DNA of 6,885 bases from an uncultured Eubacterium sp. (GTDB taxonomy: Bacteria > Bacillota > Clostridia > Lachnospirales > Lachnospiraceae). The DNA is taken from contig CAJOQF010000136.1 in the NCBI GenBank assembly GCA_905236295.1, positions 1-6,885 on the forward strand, given 5' to 3'. Below the pieces are notes generated by a model that worked only from the letters and a program-made list of their open reading frames with translations, was not told the DNA's origin and did not search any database. The translations under genes were made by a program, and so were the position numbers. Numbering within the stretch: the first letter of the stretch is position 1; each line of letters starts with the position of its first letter. Shown here one piece after another: positions 1 to 6,643 of the stretch.

Positions 1-3000
1 AAACAGGTACGACTCTCCGATAGCAGGTTCATCCATTCCCCAGAAATCATCACCGCTTGAATCCGGTTTGGTGTTTCCGAAGAGATAAAGTTTACCGGCA
101 ACTGTCGTTGCAACAGACTCGTAAACATCCCCGGAATTTTTAAAATCATATCCTGAATCGCTGTACAGATCTGAGCTGATGTTATAATATACAGTATCTC
201 CGAATCCATAAGTATTCATGCCTGTAATAGTCACTCCGCCCTCTATAACCGACATCATAGCCTTAGGAGCATAGTATTCTTTATCACCGATCTTTACCGT
301 CTCAAAGTCATAAGTCATAAGCTTGGATGATTTTGCAACCCACTTAGAGCCGTTAAAGACAAAGGTCTTTCCGACATTTGCAAGATCATCAGTCTTTGAT
401 GTCGTATATCCGAGCGCATATATCATCCTATTTCCCACCTGCAGCGCTTTTCCTCCAAGTGAAGCGCCCGGAAGCGAAGGCGCGTTCTTCCACTTTTTCT
501 TTGCGGGATCATATACAACCACCTTATTTGATACTGATTTTGTCTTGCTATTATATCCTCCGATCACATAAAGCTTGCCATTGTATGTACCAAGTGTGGT
601 ATAGGCACTGTATTCAGAAAGCGGTGAATTTTCAGCAATATCTGAAGGCATTTTTACCTTTGACCACGTACCTTTCTTAATATTATAACTTACAAGATAA
701 TTATCACTGTACATGACCTTTCCATATTCATTGCAGATCTGTAGCGAAGCATAAGTATAGAGCTTACCATCCATGTACACAAGCTGATTTGAATCAAATC
801 CGACAGTTATATCATATGCAGCCCCGGCCTTTTCCGGATTCAACAAAGCAACCTCCGGAGGCAGGATACTCATACCGTTTACAAAGCCCTCATCACCGAT
901 ATATCCACCGGTTGCATCGATATACTGGATCTCCATAGGCGTTAAGAAGTATGCATTTCTTCCATCGGATGCTGTGGCTAAAACATCGCTTAAATACCCC
1001 GAATACTCACCCTCATATGTATACTGCTTCTTTCCGGCTGCGAGATATTCGGATACTTCAGATGAATTATCACCATTCGATACAACAACTTTTACTTTCT
1101 TGTTTTTATAGTCTCTTGCATTAAACTGAGCATAAGTATCCGAGCTTTTTATATTTTTTACGTGCTCTCCGTTTACGGTAATCTTACAGTTTTTGAGGTT
1201 ATAGCCACAGATTATCGCCTTGTTCCCGTCAAGCGTGATCGAATCGGCTATAGGGTGGGTCTTATACCCCTTATTGGTTATCTGCGAAAGATCGAGCATA
1301 CCTCCGGTTTTAACACAATCTTTAAGATTATCATTCTTTGTCACCGAAGACAGAATAATATTGGTTCTATCTAAAGCCGAAGCATCTGAGTACTCATCAA
1401 GCGTGGCAAGGAGGCCTGCAGCACCGGTAACATAAGGAGTTGCCATTGATGTACCACCAAAAAACATAAGACTTCCATACTCAGGAGTCGTATCAACATC
1501 AAGATTTTCTTTTGACACTCCAAAATCATCAAGGTATATTGAGTACTCACCGTTTACAGCGCAGTTTACAAGAATCGAAAGGAATCCCATCCCTCCTTCC
1601 TTATATGAGAGTGTGCTTCGCTTTCCTACCACCGGATCTTCCAAACCGTTCAAGACCAGACTCATATAGCCTTCATCCAAAGAGTACAACATTGTATTTT
1701 CTTTAAGATCAGATAAACTCTTTATCTTGTCAGGATCCAGATCAGCTATGTAATAATATGAGGCTTCCTGATCATTATAATCCACATCAGGCACTTCAAA
1801 ACCGAACGAATAAGAAATTTTTTCGTTGACAGATGATGCTCCGACATAGTAAGGGATAAAGAGATAATAGTCATCACCGGCTTTACCGTTAAACGATACT
1901 TTCAATGATCTATCAGGCCCGTTACCGGATTTATTGGACAAATAATACTCATCGTCCAGTGTAATCTTCATACTTGAGTCACTCACACAGGGAACTCCCT
2001 CATGTAACGTCATACCTGCCACCGAAACAGAATGGTTTCCTCCCTTCTGCGCAGACTGCATCGCACTTAAACTGTCATAGTTAAAAGAATTGTAGACAGA
2101 TGTAAGATTCTTTATCTGCTCATCATCATAGATAGTCGGATTAAATGCATACGTAGTATTGCCGGGATTGTCGACATAAAGGTTATATGATGTCACCGTG
2201 GAAAGAATTCTTTCTCCGGGGGCGGCAATATCAACATTCTTTTTTCCGTAATTTGAAAACCAGCAAAGCTTTGCATCTTCATCTGCTGCAGCTACAGCTA
2301 TGGCATAATCACTTCTAAAATTTGACATTGAACCGACTTCATCATTGTCAGCCATCTCATTTCCGGCAGCAAAGCATGAAACACAGCCCTTTTGTCCTAC
2401 TATATCTACACAGGCATCCAGGATAGGATCATACACTCCTGTACCCCATGAATTATTGGCAGCGACTACATCAACTCCCAGATCCAGCGCAGCATCAATA
2501 TAAGCATATGCAGCTATTCCTCCGTACTGGGTGCCCATTCCCTCATTATCAAGGAACTTTAAAGCCATAAACTCGGCATTATCACCATCAGCGTTTACCA
2601 CCGAATTCACTATTCCGGTACAATGTGTTCCGTGCCCATAATCATCAATTGGATCATCTGAGGTGTACCACTCCCCATCATAAGCGAGGTTATATCCGTG
2701 CTCGCCGGCAAGTTTATTCGGATACGGGTTCGTCCACATATGGGGTTTAAGTTCAGTATTATTATAATCAATACCTGTATCTATTATCGCAATTACAGGC
2801 TTATCTGTAGTTCTCTTTTTGCTGTCTAAAGCGTCAAGATTGATATCTGTATTGTAAGAGACCTTTGAATCCGCAGTTCCGCCGTTTTGTCCCTGGTTGT
2901 CAAGTCCCCATAAAAGGTCTTTAGAACCTGACAACGTAGGTATCGACGCCGCTTTAACAGTATAGTTTGGCGTAACGGCAGCTACATTCGGATTGTCCTC

Positions 3001-3420
3001 CAGCGCATTTATAAGTTGTTTTGTTGAATACTTGTCTGATTTTATAAGCTTGATATCAAGTTCATCAGCAGAAGAGCTCTCCGAAACACCCACATTATCA
3101 AGAACATCCTCTGTACCATCAAGGTCAAAACTTAAATCCCCCTTGACCTCGGCCTTGCCGAGTCCCGGAATATTAACCTTGTCTCCCTCTCCTACGTTTG
3201 CTACAGATTTCGACGCAGAAGGTTTGTACATGACAATAACCTCGCCGTCTCTGTATTCTTTATTGCTGTTGTCCGAAACAGCGTTCTTTGACTGCCCTGT
3301 TGAGTTCGATTCTTTCACAGGCTTGGCATATACCGTCTGTGTCAGAGCAGGCACGCTCGTAAGAGCTGTGGCAGTGGCGGTGACAACGGATAACACACCG
3401 CTAAGCAATCTCTTTTTCAT
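1..3420 (-). CDS. Secreted subtilisin-like (S8) serine protease with inserted domain, IPT/TIG-like domain and Kelch-like propeller; C-terminus cut by window edge
   Basis: I translated this frame by hand: 1140 codons, no stop, still open at base 1, so the C-terminus (and any cell-wall anchor) is not visible. Residues 1-32 are a signal peptide (MKKR, hydrophobic core, likely cleavage after VYA32). Residues about 55-158 resemble an I9/fervidolysin-type propeptide (GEVIVMYKP; NPNVAAVTPNY). The S8 catalytic domain begins near 200: Asp214 in AIIDTGIDY, His263 in GHGTHCTG, oxyanion Asn354 in FAAGNE, Ser658 in GTSMATP. About 240 residues are inserted between PGERILST (401-408) and GTSMATP; subtilisins usually have a loop of about 15-20 there. 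Residues about 724-790 look like an IPT/TIG Ig fold. From about 868 on there are Kelch-like blades, clearest at 943-977 (VIGGY, then Y970 and W977). All catalytic residues are present, so it should be active outside the cell; the substrate is unknown. The ATG is backed by an AAGGGAG site 6 nt upstream and its own promoter. Family call is firm; propeller and Ig calls are by pattern only. Confidence 0.93.
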   Translation of the reverse strand, partial: MKKRLLSGVLSVVTATATALTSVPALTQTVYAKPVKESNSTGQSKNAVSDNSNKEYRDGEVIVMYKPSASKSVANVGEGDKVNIPGLGKAEVKGDLSFDLDGTEDVLDNVGVSESSSADELDIKLIKSDKYSTKQLINALEDNPNVAAVTPNYTVKAASIPTLSGSKDLLWGLDNQGQNGGTADSKVSYNTDINLDALDSKKRTTDKPVIAIIDTGIDYNNTELKPHMWTNPYPNKLAGEHGYNLAYDGEWYTSDDPIDDYGHGTHCTGIVNSVVNADGDNAEFMALKFLDNEGMGTQYGGIAAYAYIDAALDLGVDVVAANNSWGTGVYDPILDACVDIVGQKGCVSCFAAGNEMADNDEVGSMSNFRSDYAIAVAAADEDAKLCWFSNYGKKNVDIAAPGERILSTVTSYNLYVDNPGNTTYAFNPTIYDDEQIKNLTSVYNSFNYDSLSAMQSAQKGGNHSVSVAGMTLHEGVPCVSDSSMKITLDDEYYLSNKSGNGPDRSLKVSFNGKAGDDYYLFIPYYVGASSVNEKISYSFGFEVPDVDYNDQEASYYYIADLDPDKIKSLSDLKENTMLYSLDEGYMSLVLNGLEDPVVGKRSTLSYKEGGMGFLSILVNCAVNGEYSIYLDDFGVSKENLDVDTTPEYGSLMFFGGTSMATPYVTGAAGLLATLDEYSDASALDRTNIILSSVTKNDNLKDCVKTGGMLDLSQITNKGYKTHPIADSITLDGNKAIICGYNLKNCKITVNGEHVKNIKSSDTYAQFNARDYKNKKVKVVVSNGDNSSEVSEYLAAGKKQYTYEGEYSGYLSDVLATASDGRNAYFLTPMEIQYIDATGGYIGDEGFVNGMSILPPEVALLNPEKAGAAYDITVGFDSNQLVYMDGKLYTYASLQICNEYGKVMYSDNYLVSYNIKKGTWSKVKMPSDIAENSPLSEYSAYTTLGTYNGKLYVIGGYNSKTKSVSNKVVVYDPAKKKWKNAPSLPGASLGGKALQVGNRMIYALGYTTSKTDDLANVGKTFVFNGSKWVAKSSKLMTYDFETVKIGDKEYYAPKAMMSVIEGGVTITGMNTYGFGDTVYYNISSDLYSDSGYDFKNSGDVYESVATTVAGKLYLFGNTKPDSSGDDFWGMDEPAIGESYLF

Positions 3421-3426
3421 GTTTTT

Positions 3427-3433
3427 CTCCCTT
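3427..3433 (-). promoter_or_regulatory. Ribosome binding site of the S8 protease
   Basis: AAGGGAG on the minus strand lies 6 nt before the ATG at 3420-3418. It is a near-consensus Shine-Dalgarno site. Together with the signal peptide that begins right at this ATG, it fixes the start. Confidence 0.8.
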
Positions 3434-3454
3434 CGTAAAGTATTTTTCTTTACA

Positions 3455-3483
3455 ATTATATAACTGTATACAAGACAAGTAAA
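3455..3483 (-). promoter_or_regulatory. Sigma-A type promoter for the S8 protease
   Basis: On the minus strand, TTTACT (3483-3478, four of six matches to TTGACA) is followed by 17 bp and a perfect TATAAT (3460-3455). Transcription would start near 3448, giving a leader of about 28 nt that carries the Shine-Dalgarno site. The spacer contains the 8-bp palindrome TGTATACA (3472-3465), which could be a repressor site but may be chance in AT-rich DNA. The promoter sits after the accDA terminator, so the protease is likely its own transcription unit. Confidence 0.65.
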
Positions 3484-3495
3484 TGACTTATATTC

Positions 3496-3511
3496 TTAAC
3501 ATTATTTAACA
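3496..3511 (-). repeat. Pair of TGTTAA direct repeats, 10-bp period
   Basis: TGTTAA occurs at 3511-3506 and 3501-3496 on the minus strand, one helical turn apart, about 13 bp upstream of the protease -35 box. The position suits an activator or repressor site, but the region is very AT-rich and six-base repeats can arise by chance. Confidence 0.3.
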
Positions 3512-3516
3512 AAATT

Positions 3517-3534
3517 GCATCAAATCAGCATCAA
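3517..3534 (-). repeat. Pair of TTGATGC direct repeats, 11-bp period
   Basis: TTGATGC occurs at 3534-3528 and 3523-3517 on the minus strand, separated by TGAT. This puts two identical 7-mers on the same face of the helix, roughly 70-85 bp upstream of the inferred protease transcription start. It may be a transcription factor site; no factor can be named. Confidence 0.3.
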
Positions 3535-3553
3535 CAATACTAAGTTTTATCGT

Positions 3554-3594
3554 AAAAAAAAAGAAGCTCTATCCGTTTAATACGAATAGAACCT
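3554..3594 (-). terminator. Rho-independent terminator of the fabZ-accC-accDA operon
   Basis: On the minus strand, GTTCTATTCG (3592-3583) pairs with CGGATAGAGC (3575-3566) as a 10-bp stem containing two G-U pairs. It can extend by one G-U and one A-U pair, and the 7-nt loop is TATTAAA. Two to three bases later comes an unbroken run of nine T (3562-3554). The left arm is the last coding part of accDA and the TAA stop lies in the loop, so terminator and gene end overlap. The other strand lacks a T-run, so it should work in one direction only. Confidence 0.85.
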
Positions 3595-5271
3595 CTCAAG
3601 ACGTTTGGAAGCAATTATATCGGGATCTTCATCCTCATATTTGTCAAGGAAATCAGAGATTGAAGAAGCCATATTGTAAGATATTTCTTTTAGATTAAGC
3701 TCGCACGCCGGAAAATCCTCTTTAATAACCTTTTCAACAATACCAAGTTTATGGAGGTCGGCAGCAGTCATTTTCATTACTTTTGCAGCCTCACTCGCAA
3801 GCGAAGCATCCTTCCATAAAATAGACGCAAATCCCTCCGGCGAAAGTATGGAGTAGGTGGCATTTTCCATCATCCAGACCTCATTAGCAACTCCGAGTGC
3901 AAGCGCTCCTCCGGATCCACCCTCTCCTATCACGATCGAGAGAACAGGCACTTTAAGGTTTGCCATCTCAAAAAGATTGTTTGCTATAGCCTGTCCCTGT
4001 CCGTGTTCTTCGCTTGTCTTTCCCGGAAAAGCTCCCGGTGTATCAATAAAGGTAATGATCGGTCGATTAAATTTCTCAGCCTGCTTCATCAGGCGAAGTG
4101 CTTTAACATAGCCTTCAGGCTGTGGCATTCCAAAATTGCGTTTAATGTTTTCTTTGGTATTTCTACCTTTTTGATGTGCAATTACAGTGACCGGCTTGCC
4201 GTAAAGGTATGCTAATCCTCCTACGATCGCCTTGTCGTCATAGGCTCTTCTGTCGCCTTTAAGCTCATAGAAGTCATCAAAGATATTGTCAATGTAATCA
4301 AGCGCTGTAGGTCTATCGTTGCTCCTCGATATAAGAACTCTGTCCCACTCATTCTTTGGTAAAGAAGCTTTAATCTGAGCCGGAGAAACAGATGACTTCC
4401 CGTTTATCTTAATATCTTTTTCGACCAGCTTCTGGTCTATTGATTTATGTTCATGAAGCGAGATCAGTTTTGCAATCGTCTCCTTCATATTCTGTCTTTT
4501 TATAATGCCGTCGATAAGTCCGTGATTTACCAGAAACTCAGCCCTTTGAAAACCTTCAGGAAGTTTCTCTCCAATGGTCTGTTCGATGACACGGGGTCCG
4601 GCAAATCCAACCAGTGCATCCGGCTCTGCAAGAATAATATCTCCGAGCATCGCAAAACTTGCGGTGACTCCGCCTGTAGTGGGATCGGTAAGGACGGAGA
4701 GATAAAAAAGCCCGGCATCGGAATGCTCTTTTAAGGCGGCTGATGTCTTTGCCATCTGCATAAGGGATACCATTCCCTCCTGCATTCTCGCCCCGCCGGA
4801 GCAGGCAAATATAACGATCGGAAGCTTCTCATTTGTCGCCTGCTTAATTGCTCTGGTGATCTTTTCACCAACAACATAGCCCATGCTTCCCATCATAAAG
4901 CGACCGTCACACGCACATATCGCGCAGGCTTTTCCGTTAATTGCGGCCTTACCGGTTATAACGGCATCATTTAATTTCAATTTGGTCTTTAGATTATCAA
5001 GCTTATCCAAATATCCCGGAAACTCAAGCGGATCCTTCTGCTTAACATCCTTATCCCACTCTGTAAATGTCCCCTGGTCGCATACCAGCTTTATTCTCGT
5101 CTTTGCGCGAAGCCGGAAATAATGGCCGCATTTGTAGCAGACATACTTATTTGTAATTACATCCTCTTTTATAAGCATCTGTCCGCAGTGCTCACACTTG
5201 ATCCAGACTCCGTCAGGCAGATTATTCTCATTTTTTTTACTTGCAAGATAATCGGGCTTTTTAAACTTCAA
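3577..5271 (-). CDS. accDA: Acetyl-CoA carboxylase carboxyltransferase, fused beta (AccD) and alpha (AccA) subunits
   Basis: This cytoplasmic enzyme transfers the carboxyl group from carboxybiotin on AccB to acetyl-CoA, giving malonyl-CoA for fatty acid synthesis. Residues 1 to about 285 are a full AccD: zinc ribbon with Cys26, Cys29, Cys45 and Cys48, then a crotonase-like fold with GSMGYVVGE (128-136), the SGGARMQEG loop (158-166) and the TTGG loop (198-201). Residues about 308-564 are AccA, from EWDRV through [14 protein letters not shown] (339-352), [18 protein letters not shown] (366-383), IDTPGAFPG (409-417) and [12 protein letters not shown] (449-460). In most bacteria these are two proteins; here a short polar linker replaces the usual helical N-terminus of alpha. 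The GGAH motif I expect near the AccA C-terminus is absent (EDFPACELN at 518-526). The start is TTG: an in-frame TAA sits two codons upstream, the next Met (32) would cut the zinc ribbon, and AGAGGAG lies 9 nt before it. The gene follows accC by 14 nt and ends in a terminator. Confidence 0.96.
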   Translation of the reverse strand: MKFKKPDYLASKKNENNLPDGVWIKCEHCGQMLIKEDVITNKYVCYKCGHYFRLRAKTRIKLVCDQGTFTEWDKDVKQKDPLEFPGYLDKLDNLKTKLKLNDAVITGKAAINGKACAICACDGRFMMGSMGYVVGEKITRAIKQATNEKLPIVIFACSGGARMQEGMVSLMQMAKTSAALKEHSDAGLFYLSVLTDPTTGGVTASFAMLGDIILAEPDALVGFAGPRVIEQTIGEKLPEGFQRAEFLVNHGLIDGIIKRQNMKETIAKLISLHEHKSIDQKLVEKDIKINGKSSVSPAQIKASLPKNEWDRVLISRSNDRPTALDYIDNIFDDFYELKGDRRAYDDKAIVGGLAYLYGKPVTVIAHQKGRNTKENIKRNFGMPQPEGYVKALRLMKQAEKFNRPIITFIDTPGAFPGKTSEEHGQGQAIANNLFEMANLKVPVLSIVIGEGGSGGALALGVANEVWMMENATYSILSPEGFASILWKDASLASEAAKVMKMTAADLHKLGIVEKVIKEDFPACELNLKEISYNMASSISDFLDKYEDEDPDIIASKRLERFYSY

Positions 5272-5280
5272 AACTTAAAA

Positions 5281-5287
5281 CTCCTCT
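5281..5287 (-). promoter_or_regulatory. Ribosome binding site of accDA, overlapping the accC stop codon
   Basis: AGAGGAG on the minus strand overlaps the accC TAG stop (5288-5286) and lies 9 nt before the TTG at 5271-5269. It supports the non-ATG start and suggests that accC and accDA translation are coupled. Confidence 0.7.
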
Positions 5288-6638
5288 AATTTGCATAATC
5301 CGGAAAATACTCTCCGATAAAATCAGTTGTTATATATACCTTTTTGAAAATATCGCTGTTTATTATCTCATAGGCGAAATCGGAATTGGTTGACACGCCT
5401 TCTATCACAAGCTCTCCCAAAGCACTCCTAAGCTTATCTATCGCCTTGTCTCTGGTCTTGTCGCAGACGATAAGCTTTGCGATCATCGAATCATAATACA
5501 TCGGTATATCGTAGCCGGCATATGCTGCCGAATCAACTCTTACACCCATCCCTCCCGGAAAATGGAGCGCCGTGATCTTTCCGGGCGAAGGCATAAATCC
5601 TTTTTGTGGAATCTCCGCATTGATCCTGCACTCAATTGCATGTCCGGTAATCTTTATATCCTTCTGCTTTACGGAAAGTTCCTCTCCTGCAGAGATCTTT
5701 ATCATCTCTTTTATAATATCAACACCTGTTACCATCTCGGTTACAGGATGTTCTACCTGCACTCTGGTATTCATTTCCATAAAATAAAAGCTGCCATCCT
5801 CATCGAGCAAAAACTCGATCGTACCTGCATTTTCATATTTCACAGCCTTGGCTGCCTTAGCTGCAGCATCCGACATCGCTTTTCTCAGTTTGTCGTTTAT
5901 AGCTGTACACGGCGACTCCTCGATCAGCTTTTGATGGCGTCTCTGTATCGAACAGTCCCTCTCACCCAATGTGACTACATTTCCATGTTTGTCGGCAAGG
6001 ATCTGAACCTCCACATGCTTTGGGTTTCTGATATATTTTTCAAGATACATTGTGCCGTCGCCGAAAGCCTTCATTGCCTCAGCCTTTGCGACATTAAACT
6101 GCTCCTTGAATTCCTTTGCGCTTTCAGCTATACGCATTCCTTTTCCGCCGCCGCCAAAAGCGGCTTTTATCATAACCGGAAAACCGATCTCAGCCGCCAT
6201 CTTATAAGCCTCGTCAGCATCGTTTACCGGATCTTCTCCTCCGGGAGTCACGGGAACCTTGGCTTTTATCATGGTCTTTCTCGCCTGCGCCTTATCTCCC
6301 ATCTTATTTATTATCTCCGCTGACGGTCCTATAAAATCGATATTACACTTGGCACAGAGATCCGCAAACTTCGCATTTTCCGATAAAAAACCAAAACCCG
6401 GATGTATAGCCTGTGCACCGGTCGCTATCGCAGCACTTAAGATGCGCTCCATATTCAGATAGCTTTTATCTGCAGGCGCCTCACCTATACAAACCGCCTC
6501 ATCCGCTAGCTGAGTGTGAAGCGATGTCTTGTCTGCCTTTGAATATACTGCAACCGTCTCTATATTTAATTCCCTGCACGCCCTGATTATGCGAACAGCA
6601 ATTTCGCCTCTGTTGGCAATAAGAATCTTTTCATACAT
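5286..6638 (-). CDS. accC: Acetyl-CoA carboxylase, biotin carboxylase subunit
   Basis: AccC uses ATP and bicarbonate to carboxylate the biotin on AccB, the first half-reaction of acetyl-CoA carboxylase, in the cytoplasm. From the ATG at 6638 the protein has 450 residues, the usual AccC length. N-terminal domain: KILIANRGEIA, then IHPGFGFLSEN (78-88). ATP-grasp domain: the glycine-rich loop FGGGGKGM (161-168), HVEVQ (208-212), ERDCSIQRRHQK (226-237) and FMEMNTRVQVEHPVTE (286-301). C-terminal domain: ECRINAE (336-342). With this start, Lys116, Glu288, Asn290, Arg292, Glu296 and Arg338 carry the same numbers as the known Escherichia coli active-site residues, which favours it. An in-frame TTG at 6647 would add three residues (MID) and overlap the fabZ stop as TTGA; it has no suitably spaced Shine-Dalgarno site. 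All key residues are present, so the enzyme should be active. A pyruvate or propionyl-CoA carboxylase subunit is unlikely given fabZ and accDA on either side. Confidence 0.97.
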   Translation of the reverse strand: MYEKILIANRGEIAVRIIRACRELNIETVAVYSKADKTSLHTQLADEAVCIGEAPADKSYLNMERILSAAIATGAQAIHPGFGFLSENAKFADLCAKCNIDFIGPSAEIINKMGDKAQARKTMIKAKVPVTPGGEDPVNDADEAYKMAAEIGFPVMIKAAFGGGGKGMRIAESAKEFKEQFNVAKAEAMKAFGDGTMYLEKYIRNPKHVEVQILADKHGNVVTLGERDCSIQRRHQKLIEESPCTAINDKLRKAMSDAAAKAAKAVKYENAGTIEFLLDEDGSFYFMEMNTRVQVEHPVTEMVTGVDIIKEMIKISAGEELSVKQKDIKITGHAIECRINAEIPQKGFMPSPGKITALHFPGGMGVRVDSAAYAGYDIPMYYDSMIAKLIVCDKTRDKAIDKLRSALGELVIEGVSTNSDFAYEIINSDIFKKVYITTDFIGEYFPDYAN

Positions 6639-6643
6639 GTCAA

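Noticed and set aside
323..680. Two overlapping plus-strand open frames opposite the Kelch region
   Set aside because: Both lie within the uninterrupted protease frame, overlap each other and show no domain or ribosome site of note.
2993..3463. 156-codon plus-strand open frame opposite the protease N-terminus
   Set aside because: It is Ser/Phe-rich as expected from the complement of the protease propeptide region, has no family match I recognise, and it overlaps the protease signal peptide and ribosome binding site.
3465..3472. TGTATACA palindrome in the promoter spacer as a named regulator's operator
   Set aside because: An 8-bp palindrome in AT-rich DNA is too short to assign to any regulator; it is mentioned only in the promoter entry.
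5562..6323. 253-codon plus-strand open frame opposite accC
   Set aside because: It is antisense to the fully conserved biotin carboxylase, has a Cys/His/Leu/Ser-rich composition typical of a reversed coding frame, and no recognisable domain.
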